A stretch of DNA of 64,000 nucleotides from Arthrobacter sp. OAP107 (GTDB lineage Bacteria > Actinomycetota > Actinomycetes > Actinomycetales > Micrococcaceae). Position numbers and translations under genes: made by a program. The stretch lies in contig NZ_JBEPOK010000001.1 in NCBI RefSeq assembly GCF_040546765.1, forward strand, positions 2,604,001 through 2,668,000, read 5' to 3'. The notes under the pieces are model-generated. The model was given only the letters and a program-made list of their open reading frames with translations, made no database searches and was not told where the DNA came from. Position 1 is the stretch's first letter. Each line of letters opens with the position of its first letter. Of this stretch, positions 26,833 to 36,769 are shown piece by piece.

Positions 26833-27237
26833 TTAAGGAGTCGCAGACATCTTGAGTTCCTTCAGGATTTCAAGCTGCTCACGGTTGATGGCTATCAACA
26901 GTTCGATCTCTTCCTTCGCCCGCAAATTCGTGTCGTAGTCGTGCTGGGCCATGGCCGCAGCAATCGCGTCCTGTCGTTTCGCGGCGATCAGAAGAATGGC
27001 ACCTTGGAGCCCTGCCAACATGGAGAGCAGGAGGTTCAGAAGTATGTACGGGTAGGGGTCCCACGCCTTCGTCGCCAGGGCCCAGGTGTTAATGGTGGCC
27101 CAGATGATCATGAAGCCGATAAAGCCGCCAACGAAAGGCCAGCTTCCCATCCCGTTGCGCATGATGTCAGCTGCGCGTTGGCCTTTGGTCAGGGAAGCCT
27201 TGTGTCTGTCGTGCCAGGTCTTTTGTTGCTCGCTCAT
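26833..27237 (-). CDS. DUF1003 family membrane protein
   Basis: 134 aa. A charged N-terminus is followed by two transmembrane segments (GSWPFVGGFIGFMIIWATIN and ILLNLLLSMLAGLQGAILL), then a C-terminal coiled helix with HDYDTNLRAKEEIE. This is the full DUF1003 pattern. The family is often found near cation transporters and stress genes; here a CtpE-type ATPase gene lies upstream in the same orientation with a 170-bp gap. Function unknown. Confidence 0.87.
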   Translation of the reverse strand: MSEQQKTWHDRHKASLTKGQRAADIMRNGMGSWPFVGGFIGFMIIWATINTWALATKAWDPYPYILLNLLLSMLAGLQGAILLIAAKRQDAIAAAMAQHDYDTNLRAKEEIELLIAINREQLEILKELKMSATP

Positions 27238-27407
27238 GCCTCAGACTAGACCCGGGCGACCCGTCTGCCCTCCTGGATGGCCGGCGGAGGGGGTTTGTGC
27301 GGCCGGGGGATGCCGCAGCCGGGAATCTGGGCGGGTGTCCCTGGTGGCGGGCCCTGTTTGGAGACACCTCGCCCACAGCCAGCCCGCTCAGCGAGCCGGT
27401 GGGTGCT

Positions 27408-29861
27408 TCAATGACGAAGGGCCGGGTCGGCGTTGAGGCCGCGGCGGTGGAACCGGAACAGGACTTCGACGGCGAGGGCGCCGAGGAGGCCGGCCAGCAG
27501 GGATACAATGAGGTGTTCTTGCCGGAGCACGGTGAAATCAAAGAAGTCCCGCAGCGGAGGTATGGTCAGCAGGAGGACCAGTGCCGCGTACATGGCACCG
27601 ATGATCACCATCCGCCAATGGTTCAGGGGCCGTGAGAGAACGACCAGCACCCAAAGGGCCACCAGCGTCAGCACGAGAACAGAAGCCGTCCGCGCGGCCG
27701 CGGTGCCGGTAGCCTGCAGCAGGGAATATGTGTTGATGGCGAGGACTGTTACAGCGGTAATTAACCCTGCTGGTACGGCGAAAGACAGTGAGCGTTTCAG
27801 GAAGCCGGGGCGGTAGCGGCGCGTGTTCGGCATCAATGCCAGAAAAAACGCGGGAATTCCTATGGTGATGCCGTCGGTGGCAGAAAGTTGACGGGGCAGC
27901 AACGGGAAGGCCCAGAGCAGGGCTCCGAACGTTTCCGACAAGATGACGGCGTAGGCGGTTTTTGCCAGGAACAGCATGGAGACGCGCTCAATGTTGGCGA
28001 TCACCCGTCGACCTTCGGCCACGACTCCCGGGAGCCTGTCGAACCGGCCGTCCAGCAGCACCAGCCGCGACACGGCCTTGGTCGCTGGCGCGGCCGAGTC
28101 CATGGCGATGCCTATGTCGGCTTCCTTCAGAGCCAGGGCATCGTTGACCCCATCACCGGTCATGGCTACGACGTGCCCCCGTCGTTGCAGGGCACGGACC
28201 ATGTCCTTCTTCTGGGCCGGGGTGACCCGGCCAAACACGGTCTGGTGCTCCATTAGTTCAGCCATCGCTTCGGGGTCTTCGGGCAGTTGTCGGGCATCGA
28301 AGCCACCGTCCGGGGCCACGCCGACTTCCCGCGCCACTGCTGCGACGGTGCGGGGGTCATCCCCGGAGATGATCCTTAGCCCGACGCCCTGGTCTCTGAA
28401 AAAGGCCAGTGTTCGGGAGGCGTCCGGCCGGACTTGCTCCCGAAAGGTCAGCAGGACGGCGGGAGCCAGCGCGGATGGAAGTGCCGGTTCATCTACTCGT
28501 CCGCCCCGGATGGTCGCGGCTGTGTGCGCCAGAACAAGCGTCCGTAAACCTGTGGCAGCAAGAACGGTTGCCATGTCGAGTACCCGGTTGGGGCCGGCCG
28601 TCCTTGGGCTGAGGACAATCTCGGGGGCTCCCAGCACCCATGTCCCGGCCGGGGATGTGCCGGCGGAGAAGCTGACCGAGCTCCACTTCCTGGCCGAGGA
28701 AAACGCAACCGAGGAGAGCGGGCGGTCCGCGCTTTCCTGCGGGAAAGCCTCCGCCAGGCACCGGGCGGTAGCGTTGGCGTTTGGGTCTGCGCCGAACCAG
28801 CCCAGGACCTGCTTCCAACCCGCCGGCGTTACGGTGCCGATGTCGTGGACGGCGTCGAAAACGATCCGGCCTGCTGTGAGGGTGCCTGTCTTGTCGAGGC
28901 AAAGCACGTCCACCCGGGCGAGACCCTCCACCGCAGCCAGTTCCTGGATGAGCACTTTTTGCCGTGCGAGCCGCACGGCGCCCACGGCGAACGCAACACT
29001 TGTCATGAGGACCAGACCCAAAGGAATCATGGCGAGGATGCTTGCGACGGCGCCGACCGCCCCGGCTTGCCAGCTTCCGGTCGCGATGGCCTGCTGCCAT
29101 CCACCCTGATTCTGCATCTGTCCGTTAATGACGATGGCCATGATGGGCAGCAGGGCCAAGGTGACCCACCGAAGGACCCGGTTGAGGCCCCCGCGGATCT
29201 CGGAGTGGACCAGCGAGAAGCGCTTGGCCTCGGCCGTCAGGCGGCTCGCGAAGGACTCCGCGCCCACCCTGGTGACGGTCGCCCTGCCTTGGCCACTAAT
29301 GACGCTGGAGCCGGAGAGCACTTGGGCGCCGGCGTCCTTTCCCACGGGGTTCGATTCCCCGGTGAGCAGTGACTCATCAATTTCAAGTCCGTCGGCGTCC
29401 AGCACCACGGCATCCGCGGTGACCTGGTCTCCGGCGCGGAGGACAAGAATGTCGTCCTGAACAACGTCTTCAACGTCAATGTCCTGGACAACGCCGTCCC
29501 GGAGCACCCGGGCTTGCGGGGAGTTAAGAACGGCAAGGCGATCGAGTGACTTCTTCGCCTGATATTCCTGGACGACACCGATCAGAGCGTTACTGATGGC
29601 CGCGAAACCGAACAACGCGTCCCGCCACTGACCGAGCAGCAGGAGCAGCACGAAGCTGCCGGCCACGATGGCATTAAAAAGGGTCAGGACGTTGGCTCTG
29701 AGGATGTCCCACAGGCTCCGGCTGGAAAAATCGGGCACGACGTTGGTCGAACCGGCTTCGACCCGCACAGCGACCTCACCAGCAGAAAGCCCCTTTATCT
29801 GGACCGTGCGCGCTGGGAGGACGAAGGCCTGCTTCTCACCCCTCAACCTTCCCCGGATCAC
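27408..29861 (-). CDS. ctpE: P-type cation-transporting ATPase, CtpE-like
   Basis: 817 aa. Phosphorylation motif DKTGTLT, actuator LLTGES, hinge MTGDGVNDALALKEADIG, and about ten membrane segments. The N-terminus (LSAGEVAVRVEAG) and overall order resemble mycobacterial CtpE, reported as a calcium-uptake ATPase. There is no heavy-metal-binding domain or CPC motif, so copper or zinc export is unlikely. The GTG start at 29861 lacks a clear ribosome site and could be a few codons off. A 138-bp alcohol dehydrogenase fragment sits directly upstream. Confidence 0.85.
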   Translation of the reverse strand: MIRGRLRGEKQAFVLPARTVQIKGLSAGEVAVRVEAGSTNVVPDFSSRSLWDILRANVLTLFNAIVAGSFVLLLLLGQWRDALFGFAAISNALIGVVQEYQAKKSLDRLAVLNSPQARVLRDGVVQDIDVEDVVQDDILVLRAGDQVTADAVVLDADGLEIDESLLTGESNPVGKDAGAQVLSGSSVISGQGRATVTRVGAESFASRLTAEAKRFSLVHSEIRGGLNRVLRWVTLALLPIMAIVINGQMQNQGGWQQAIATGSWQAGAVGAVASILAMIPLGLVLMTSVAFAVGAVRLARQKVLIQELAAVEGLARVDVLCLDKTGTLTAGRIVFDAVHDIGTVTPAGWKQVLGWFGADPNANATARCLAEAFPQESADRPLSSVAFSSARKWSSVSFSAGTSPAGTWVLGAPEIVLSPRTAGPNRVLDMATVLAATGLRTLVLAHTAATIRGGRVDEPALPSALAPAVLLTFREQVRPDASRTLAFFRDQGVGLRIISGDDPRTVAAVAREVGVAPDGGFDARQLPEDPEAMAELMEHQTVFGRVTPAQKKDMVRALQRRGHVVAMTGDGVNDALALKEADIGIAMDSAAPATKAVSRLVLLDGRFDRLPGVVAEGRRVIANIERVSMLFLAKTAYAVILSETFGALLWAFPLLPRQLSATDGITIGIPAFFLALMPNTRRYRPGFLKRSLSFAVPAGLITAVTVLAINTYSLLQATGTAAARTASVLVLTLVALWVLVVLSRPLNHWRMVIIGAMYAALVLLLTIPPLRDFFDFTVLRQEHLIVSLLAGLLGALAVEVLFRFHRRGLNADPALRH

Positions 29862-29874
29862 GATGGCCGCTTAC

Positions 29875-30012
29875 TCACGGCTGCGGGAACCCGACCAGCT
29901 GCAAACGGTCGCGGTTTCGGTCTTCACGAGGACGTCGGCTCGCTCCTGCATCCTGGACGTCGTCCCATGCCATCTGGCCGGGACCGTGATAGACAAACGC
30001 CTTCATCGTCAT
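29875..30012 (-). pseudogene. Zinc alcohol dehydrogenase 5' remnant
   Basis: From ATG 30012: MTMKAFVYHGPGQMAWDDV, the standard first strands of zinc-dependent alcohol dehydrogenases. The reading frame is then disturbed and ends after 46 codons; the zinc and cofactor domains are absent. Confidence 0.6.
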
Positions 30013-30733
30013 TCCTTCGATCGGCCCGGACGCTCTCACCTGAGAGCTGCCTCCGGCGGTATCGCTGTCGTACACGAGTTGGGCTAAGCGTATACCTCCC
30101 GTTGCCAGGCACACGCACGCAGATCCGGCTACCGCACCGGCACAGCCGGTTACCGGGACGTTTGAACACCCGCTGCTATCGGCATGCCCCGGATAGGGGA
30201 GTGACCGCGGACCGCCACGTCTGCGGAACCGTCGGGCCAAGACAGGTCCGGCCCGACCACCGATGATGCAATAACCCGCTCGGAAGAACGCCTGATGTTC
30301 GAAACTTCCGAAGCGCAGCAACAGCCCGCCTCGACCAGGGACACTACTATCCAGCGCTCTTTCCTCTGGAAATAGGACCTGCCGGACCATCGCGACGCGG
30401 CAGCCGCGCGTGCGGTCCGGGAAGCTGACAGCGCACACGACCGGACGCCGTCGCAAATGCCTTGCACAAGGCGACAGTTGAAGCTGGCGACAGTCGGAGC
30501 CGGATTGACGGCGAGCAACGCTTGTCGTGCCACTCCCCCAGGTTGCCGGAATCACGGTATCGGCGCGTCGAGTCACGACGGTACCGGGAATATCGTCGTG
30601 GTCGGATAGCCCGCGCACCAAATACGGTTACTGGCGGAATCCAGCTGTCATACCTGCCGCCCGGGCAGATCAGGCGCGGTGGCTGATGATTGGTACCGCG
30701 CCGGCCGCGGCGGCGGTTAGCCCGGCGGATCGG
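30013..30733. other. Gene-poor stretch
   Basis: About 720 bp with open frames on both strands, none with a family signature, a ribosome site or consistent codon use. Probably remnants. Confidence 0.35.
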
Positions 30734-31213
30734 CTACCGGTACCAGCCCACGGCGCGGTCATAGCTGCACTCCAGCGCGCCCGTACCTGGATCAGTTCCT
30801 CCTCCTGCGGGGAAGTAGATGGCACCAAAGTTAGCGTCCTCGGCTTCAATCCGTCCCTGGGCCCAGATCTGAGCCGCCTCCAGATCGGTTTCCGGGACCG
30901 GTTCACGCGTAATGCGACCCGCCTCGCGGTGGATATCCAGCTGGTACTCCCCTGGCTGGGAGGTCCCGGGGTAGTTGCCGGGGTCCTGCTCGTCCCGTCG
31001 GCTTATCAGCACCTGGGCGGCCGCATGGAGCGTGGACTGTTTGCTCGGTGCGTTGCCTTGCAGCTGCTGTTTGATTCGGAGGCCCGACGCGGCGCTTTCG
31101 ACGGTGTCTTCCGGTGTGACGTCGTAGTTTGAGCCGCTGACGTCAGCTTCTGAGCCCCCGACACTTTTCAGATGCTGCCCAAAGTGTTCGGAGCTGGACT
31201 GGATGGAGTTCAT
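30734..31213 (-). CDS. Hypothetical soluble protein, 159 aa
   Basis: AAGGAGG four bases before the ATG is a near-perfect ribosome site, so translation is likely. The protein is polar: a Ser/Gln-rich N-terminal part, then YQLDIHREAGRI and EAAQIWAQGRIEAED, with no hydrophobic segment or known motif. A small membrane protein gene lies upstream in the same direction with a 52-bp gap, suggesting a two-gene unit. I do not recognise the family. Confidence 0.6.
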   Translation of the reverse strand: MNSIQSSSEHFGQHLKSVGGSEADVSGSNYDVTPEDTVESAASGLRIKQQLQGNAPSKQSTLHAAAQVLISRRDEQDPGNYPGTSQPGEYQLDIHREAGRITREPVPETDLEAAQIWAQGRIEAEDANFGAIYFPAGGGTDPGTGALECSYDRAVGWYR

Positions 31214-31265
31214 GCACCCTCCTTGAGGGTATCCGCGGCGATTGCCGACAGTCCCTACCCTAGAC

Positions 31266-31592
31266 CTATCCCGCCCCTCGGCGCCGGTGCCGTGATAAAA
31301 ATGCTCCGGCCGGCGGCCTGTGAATCACATGCTCTCGCGGACCGGCAAGAGCGTCGGCTGCAGCCTCTACTCCGGTCCGCTCGACATCAGGATCTCCAGT
31401 CCGGTTAAGAACCTCCCGCACGACCACCGTCAGCGTGACAGCAACGGCCACGATACCGGCGATCATCCACCCGATACGGGAGCCGTTAGCCGGGCGGGAT
31501 CCGCGACGGCTAACGACCGAAATGATGTCATCGGACTGCCGGGCAGGCTCCTGCCCCTCCATGAGTACGTGCGCGCGCCCCAGCATCTTCAC
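31266..31592 (-). CDS. Small single-pass membrane protein, 108 aa
   Basis: GTG start with AAAGGAA upstream. A polar N-terminus is followed by one clear transmembrane helix (GWMIAGIVAVAVTLTVVV) and a charged tail. Probably cotranscribed with the 159-aa gene downstream. Unknown function. Confidence 0.55.
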   Translation of the reverse strand: MKMLGRAHVLMEGQEPARQSDDIISVVSRRGSRPANGSRIGWMIAGIVAVAVTLTVVVREVLNRTGDPDVERTGVEAAADALAGPREHVIHRPPAGAFLSRHRRRGAG

Positions 31593-31744
31593 TCGTTCCT
31601 TTCTCCAAACCCCGGTTAGGACAACTTACCGAGCACGATAGCAAGATTCGCGAAAACACTCAGCTCCCTCAGAAGTCACCTTTCCTGATTCGAGAGACCC
31701 TCGGCATCTCCGTACCTATGATGGCGTCCAGTGCCGAGCAAACA

Positions 31745-31770
31745 TCAGGTTGAAGTACACCCCAACCTGA
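31745..31770 (+). repeat. Tn3/Tn21-type res subsite
   Basis: Inverted arms TCAGGTTG (31745-31752) and CAACCTGA (31763-31770) around AAGTACACCC. This resembles the Tn21-group res subsite (TCAGGTTG...TAACCTGA, from memory). Its right half is repeated at 10361 and, with changes, at 45943. No intact resolvase gene follows directly; a resolvase 3' remnant lies 0.9 kb away. Confidence 0.55.
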
Positions 31771-31851
31771 CATATCTCGTGCCCGCAGGGGTTTTTCAAA
31801 GCCTGTCCCTCACGGTTCAGATGTGCCCTACCGGGCTTGCCTGACGGTGGC

Positions 31852-32517
31852 TTAGATGATCTCCGCGCATGCTGGCGCCGGCTGGGCGGTTATTACTTGG
31901 GTATTCGGATCGTGCTCTAGGGTCGGCCTTCCGGCCACGATTACTGTCGCCCGTTCCCATGGGCGGTCTTGAAGTAGGAAGGGAATTTCTTGTTCTTCCC
32001 ACTCCCTGTGCAGGTCTTCTTCTTCCTGGCCATCTCGCGCCTGGAGGCGACGCTGGGCTTCGAGATTGTCGCACTGCACCCAGATTGAAGCGTCGATGAG
32101 GTCGGAGAGCGCTTGGCGTGATGATCCGCTCCCTTCCACCCACACAACGGAGCGCCCGACGGGTAGAGCTATGGCACCTGGACGTTCTCGGGCCACCCAA
32201 CCCGGCGGACGATAATGCACTGCCTCGCCTTGGAGCAGCGGTTCGAGGACACCGTCACGGAGTTCATCGGCCCAGTCAAAAAACGAGAGATGCCACGCTA
32301 CATCGTCCGTGTGAACGACAGCTGAGTCCGGCACTCGAGCCAGTAGACGATCGACCAGAGTGGTCTTGCCTGCCCCGCTCCTTCCATCTACCGCCACAAT
32401 CCAGGGACGGTCCGGACGTTTTCCGACTGCCGGCAGTAGCCGCACGACTAAGACTTCTAGGGACTCGGCTTGCCAGGGTCCCGCATCAGGTTCGCCGACT
32501 TCCGGTTTTATACCCAT
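31852..32517 (-). CDS. P-loop kinase, uridine kinase-like
   Basis: 221 aa. Walker A GRSGAGKTTLVD at about residues 44-55, followed by HTDDVAWHLSFFDW (the acceptor-binding region typical of uridine/phosphoribulokinase-like proteins) and YRPPGW. The C-terminal part with QEEEDLHREWEEQEIPF looks like the lid and adenine side. Start ATG 32517, with GAGG upstream, is better than TTG 32550. It lies between a res-like site and a resolvase remnant. Substrate unknown; nucleoside is a guess from the family. Confidence 0.75.
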   Translation of the reverse strand: MGIKPEVGEPDAGPWQAESLEVLVVRLLPAVGKRPDRPWIVAVDGRSGAGKTTLVDRLLARVPDSAVVHTDDVAWHLSFFDWADELRDGVLEPLLQGEAVHYRPPGWVARERPGAIALPVGRSVVWVEGSGSSRQALSDLIDASIWVQCDNLEAQRRLQARDGQEEEDLHREWEEQEIPFLLQDRPWERATVIVAGRPTLEHDPNTQVITAQPAPACAEII

Positions 32518-32654
32518 AGTTACCTCGACTTCGATTACGGGCCGGTGCAAAGGTTCCTGCTGTGTAGTCTCGTGAGTTTGCCGTGTTTAGCGCAAGCTCT
32601 TTTCGGACTAAGGAATCTGGGTGTGGCTAATCTATGTCCGTCTGCCGAATTCGC

Positions 32655-32805
32655 GTTGCGACCGGCGGAAAAAGACCCTCACAACGGAACCGGCCGCCGA
32701 AATGGTACAGCGCCGGCAAGGGCGTACCGAAACCCTCCTTACCCGTCACACAGGATCAGGAGGGAGACCATCTGTCAGTACCTGCACCAAGCCAAGCTGG
32801 AGTGA
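32655..32805 (+). pseudogene. Tn3-type resolvase 3' remnant
   Basis: Across two frames it reads RRKKTLTTEPAAEMVQRR and then RRETICQYLHQAKLE with stop at 32803-32805. This parallels the C-terminus of the resolvase at 46039 (GRKKTLPPERAAELVRR ... RETVYQYLRQAKLS). The catalytic domain is missing. Confidence 0.65.
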
Positions 32806-32814
32806 AGCAATCCC

Positions 32815-32838
32815 CTACGGCAAAACCGTGTGCCGTAG
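32815..32838 (+). terminator. Hairpin after the resolvase remnant
   Basis: Perfect 8-bp arms CTACGGCA/TGCCGTAG with an 8-base loop, between the resolvase remnant and dif-like site E. Confidence 0.45.
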
Positions 32839-32852
32839 AAGGAGCTGCGGCA

Positions 32853-32880
32853 GCTTGACGGAATATTCGCTATCGGCGTT
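32853..32880 (+). repeat. dif-like site E
   Basis: GCTTGACGGAA / TATTCG / CTATCGGCGTT, then TTGAATCGCTT. It lies 48 bp after a resolvase stop codon; site G lies 49 bp after the other resolvase gene. Confidence 0.6.
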
Positions 32881-33270
32881 TTGAATCGCTTAAGGACAAC
32901 CCTCGGACTGCAGCTGTTTCGCCTGTCGACTCCGCCCTTGGGGCGTCTTGCGTCTGGAACGACGTCATCATCCGCTGAGTACGAGTGCCTCGGGTGCGCT
33001 GGCCCCGTTGCCGTACACACGGGACGCGCTTACTCAGCTGGCCGGAGCGGCCGTGAAGCGATCGCGAAGGAATACGGCAGCGCTCCTGTGACGCGTAACC
33101 CTGGCGGCGATGACTCGTTCCGGCACGGTGGACTTTTCTGAGCGGCCGGGCCGCCGCCGCGGTGGGGACCAGAGGTCCCCTTTACGCCCTCTGCTCCCGG
33201 CCGATAGCCTGACAACGGTCCGTCGCGGTGTCGCGGCAGGTCGTCTGGGCCGAGAGATTGGTTTTCTGCA

Positions 33271-33765
33271 ATGGGATTTGAGGATTCAGAACAACCGGAA
33301 GCCCCGAAGAGCAGTGCTTCGGAAGGCCGCGAAACCATGGGAAGCGGTGGGCATCAGGCGCTGCACTTGGCCTCAGCCGTGATGTTCGTGGGCGACCTTG
33401 ACCGTTCGGTAGCCTTTTACCAGGAGTTCCTGGGATGGGAGGTGACCATTCATGACGAATCCGCGGCTTTGCTGGTCGGCCCGGTCGGATACCAGCTGTA
33501 CTTGCGCAGCATGGGAGAGAATGCGCAACACCCCCTCGGCAACATTGGCATCCAATACCTCATATGGACCGCCCAGGACGAAGCGGACCTGGACCGCTGC
33601 GAGCAGGCGTTGCGGAAACACTCTTCCCAGGTCACCCGGCGGACAGTAGAGGGTTACAGCCTGGTCGAGGGTCAAGGCCCTGACAGTGTGCCGGTCATGG
33701 TGGCCTATCCGGGACCGGCACAGGCACCGCGGCACGAGATCCTGCAGAGGATTTACCAATGGTAA
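33271..33765 (+). CDS. VOC/glyoxalase family protein
   Basis: 164 aa. After a polar 30-residue lead, one vicinal-oxygen-chelate unit begins ASAVMFVGDLDRSVAFYQEFLGWEV and continues through ALLVGPVGYQLYLR. The glutamate and histidine metal ligands of true glyoxalase I are not all evident, so it may be a binding or resistance-type member. The ribosome site at ATG 33271 is poor; ATG 33337 is an alternative. It converges on the sulfite-oxidase-like gene across a hairpin. Confidence 0.75.
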   Translation: MGFEDSEQPEAPKSSASEGRETMGSGGHQALHLASAVMFVGDLDRSVAFYQEFLGWEVTIHDESAALLVGPVGYQLYLRSMGENAQHPLGNIGIQYLIWTAQDEADLDRCEQALRKHSSQVTRRTVEGYSLVEGQGPDSVPVMVAYPGPAQAPRHEILQRIYQW

Positions 33766-33809
33766 AAGGCGAACGACTGCCAAGTTCGACGAATTTTGCC
33801 GAGCGCTAC

Positions 33810-33832
33810 GGGCCGGGCTTAAGACCCGGCCC
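33810..33832. terminator. Hairpin between convergent genes
   Basis: Perfect 8-bp stem GGGCCGGG/CCCGGCCC with a 7-base loop between the VOC and sulfite-oxidase-like genes. Confidence 0.55.
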
Positions 33833-33895
33833 AGGGCGTTGATCCTCGTGGCAGACACCGGGTTTCCGTTTGGCATGCCGGGTGTGGGCTTGACG

Positions 33896-35691
33896 CTAGA
33901 TGGATTGGCGGTAGCCGAAGAATTCGTGGTCGTTGTTGTACCCGCCTTCGCCGCCTCCGATGTGGGAAAAGTCTTTGACGAATTCGATGCCTTTGATCCA
34001 TTTGACGAGTTTGAAGCCGAGCTGGACCTCGTTGCGCAGCCGCAGTGGAGCGCCGTGTCCGTAGGACAGCGGCGCGTCGTTCATGTCGTAGGCGAGCATG
34101 GTGAGGTGGTAGTTCATCTGTTCGATCGGGTGCGCGTCATAGTAGATGCCGCCGTCGGGTCCGTCGGCGAAGGAGTAGAAGATCACCCACTTTGCCTCCG
34201 GGTCTGGCTGTACGAGGTCGATGATGGTTTGCATGCAGACGCCGCCCCATTTGGCGACGCCGGACCAGCCCTGGATGCAGAAGTGCTGGGTGATCTGCTC
34301 ATGGTGCGCCAGGTCGTGGAGCTGGGCCAGGTCGAGTTCCACCGGGTTCTTCACGATGCCGGATATCTGGAGTCGGTAGTCGGTGAAGCCTGCAGCCAGG
34401 AGCGTTTTGTATTCGGTGGATTCGGGGTACTTCCCGTTGTGCCACATATACGGGGAGATGTCTTTGTCGGTGTAGCGGCCGGGTTTTGAATCGAGGTGTT
34501 CGAACAGCCGTTGCGCCGGGCCGATGAGCGCAAACCCGATCCGTTGGACCTGGCGCGGATGGCGGTAGGTGAGCGGGGTGACCCCCACCCAGATCACGAT
34601 CATTATGGCCAGGGATGCGGCGAAGACCCAGAACCCGTTCCAGTCGCCGGAGTTGCGGTCCGCGTACATGTAGTTGAGGTTCCGCAGTGCCTCTGTCGCG
34701 ACGACGAGGGAGACGTGCATCACGACGAATAGCACGAACCAGATCAGGACCAGGAAATGCAGTGATCGGGCGATCTGGATGCTGAAGACTCTGCTGATCC
34801 ATCTGAATTTTGTGGACAGCGCCGGGGACATGCCCAGCCCGGTGATGAACGCCAGCGGCGCGGCGATAAAGACCGTTATGAAGTAGGCCATGAGCTGGAG
34901 GCTGTTGTAGGCCACCCAGCTGTCGTCGGTTGGCCAGTTCAGGGAGGCGTACTGGAGGGACATCGAGAGGGCGTTGGGGAGGACGTCCCAATTGGTGGGC
35001 ACCAGGCGGAGCCAGTGGCCGGTGGTGAAGACGAGAATGTAAAAGATCAGGCCGTTGAGCAGCCAGAGCGTGTCCATGCCCAGGTGCCACCAGCGTGCCA
35101 GCCCGATCGAGTGCCGCCGGCCCGGCAGGCCCACGCCGTCGGGGAGGGTGATGGAGTCCTGCTTGGCCGTTACAGCGGGTCCGCGGGTATCGGCGTTTGC
35201 ATCCGGAACCATTCCTTGCCCGGGGTTGAGTGCCGGGTCCAGTACAGCCGGGGATGATCGGCAAGGATGGTTATCCCGGCCCGGATGATGGGGATCAGGA
35301 GCAGCATGTTGAAGAAGTGCTGCCACCCGATCCAGGCAGGGAAGCCCGCCCGTCCTTCGGCCCCGGGCGGAATAACCCGCCCTGGATATTCGCTGATGAA
35401 CTCCACGACCGTAGGGACACTACGCAGCCCCTTGGCCACGCCCACGGCAGTGATCAGCAGCACGAACCCGATTGGCAGCAACCAAAGCACGTTGAACCAT
35501 TTGCTTTTCCCTATGAGCACCCGCGGCGTCACGCCGTATTGGGCAGGGGCGGACCCGGCCCAGGAGTCATCTACGACGGTGTTCGCTTCAGTTGAGAGCT
35601 CCTCCCGGAAGCTGGCCGGCGTCCGAGGGCCGGTGGCGGAGGCGGTGGACTGGGAACCGTCCGGGTTGTCCTGATTATGGTCACGTGCCAC
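33896..35691 (-). pseudogene. Membrane cytochrome b561-type/sulfite-oxidase-like fusion, one-base frameshift
   Basis: Read leftward from GTG 35691, the first frame gives membrane segments (VLWLLPIGFVLLITAVGV, WQHFFNMLLLIPIIRAG) and ends at TAA in PIPADPL. The next frame resumes immediately (TAKQDSITLPDGVGLPG) with further membrane helices and then a molybdopterin domain holding HFCIQGWSGVAKWGGV (Mo-cysteine region) to the stop at 33896. The break is near 35170 at CTGTAACGG, where the expected text would be CTG-TGG-ACG. Joined, the product is about 597 aa: a membrane b-type cytochrome fused to a sulfite-oxidase domain. It is either disrupted or affected by one missing base. Confidence 0.72.
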
Positions 35692-36272
35692 GATGTGCCT
35701 TCGGTCGTTGATGCCCGTGCGGCTTCCGGGAATACCTGATGCCTGCTGCCCAGATTACGCTTCAACCCTGGACAGGCAACCGAAGAACTGGGGAGACGGG
35801 GGCGCGCAAGGCCCTCAGCAGGGGCGGCCGGCGGTAGAGGTTAGTCAGCCACGCGCAGGAAAGGGATCGGTCAGGATCGAAATGAGCAGGAGGCCGGAGT
35901 GCAGGTTCTTCCCTGAGCTGGGGACCGAATCGACTGCCATGGAATGTCTTTCAGCAACCTCAGAGCACGCAGAGCCGCTCCCCACATCCGGACACGGACA
36001 GCTTGTGACAAGATCAGCCACACCCCATGCTGACAAAGGACTCCTTGCCTACACGGCAGAAGCAGTAGGAACTGGTTCTCCAGTTTGCCGCGGCCGCCCA
36101 CAGCCGGGGACAATTCTTATAGGTTATCCACCGCTACTGCTGCCATGGAGCTACTCCAACGGCTCCTACTCCCAGCCGTGGATAACCCGATTTGTTCCCA
36201 GTCATGGACGGATCAGAGTCGCCTCCGGTTCCGGCCACGTGACCAGCATGCACAGGCTTGCCCGGCCAGGCA
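35692..36272. other. Gene-poor stretch with DnaA-box-like inverted repeat
   Basis: No convincing gene; a 220-codon plus-strand frame is open but lacks family content. Perfect 10-bp inverted arms GGTTATCCAC (36122-36131) and GTGGATAACC (36178-36187) each contain 8 of 9 bases of the DnaA box TTATCCACA. The palindrome CTTGT-G-ACAAG lies around 36001. Confidence 0.4.
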
Positions 36273-36300
36273 GTTTGACGGAATCATGGTTATCGGCCAT
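36273..36300 (+). repeat. dif-like site F
   Basis: GTTTGACGGAA / TCATGG / TTATCGGCCAT, then TAAAG. It lies 86 bp after the DnaA-box-like inverted repeat. Confidence 0.58.
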
Positions 36301-36514
36301 TAAAGCACGGGAGTGGAAGTGGCTGCGAGGGCTTCCGTTCCGCGGCGAACGGTAAGGGCAAGGAGGCGGCAGGCGATGCCACGGGCGATGAGAGCCTGCG
36401 GACCGAGGGCCAGACCGACCAGGCTAAAGGCGATCTGAAACAGGCCGGCGGGTTCTGTGTACTTTGCAAGTACACACGCTGCTTATGAATAAAGCATTGG
36501 CTCTGAAACTTTGT

Positions 36515-36769
36515 CATCGGATGTTGCAGGCCAGCCAAAGAGAGAAGCCGGATTCGTGTCATCATGTTCCGGAAGAGATCTTCGCCCGCGAGAGCCTGCG
36601 CCCAAGCCAAGAGTTCCGTAAAGGTATGTTCTTCGTGGCGTGTGAAGGGCCAGTCACTTCCGAAGACGAGCCGTTCTGAGCATCCTCGCTCCAGTAGCCC
36701 GGCAAACATCATTTCGGCCTGTTGACGGGAAGACCGCTCGCCGACGAGATGCTCCCGGTCTGAACTCAT
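36515..36769 (-). pseudogene. Amidohydrolase (TIM-barrel) 3' remnant
   Basis: Reads MMFAGLLERGCSERLVFGSDWPFTR (split here into the helix and the GSDWP metal-loop motif) and then ALAGEDLFRNMM. GSDWP with the following helix is characteristic of the amidohydrolase-2 group (2-pyrone-4,6-dicarboxylate lactonase type). The N-terminal two thirds are missing. Confidence 0.55.

Noticed and set aside
30545..30571. Eighth dif-like match, GGTTGCCGGAA...GTATCGGCGCG
   Set aside because: The centre is 5 instead of 6 bases and the left arm lacks GACGG; probably chance or a badly decayed site.
35693..36355. Plus-strand 220-codon frame
   Set aside because: No family motif, no ribosome site, runs through dif-like site F; treated as chance.
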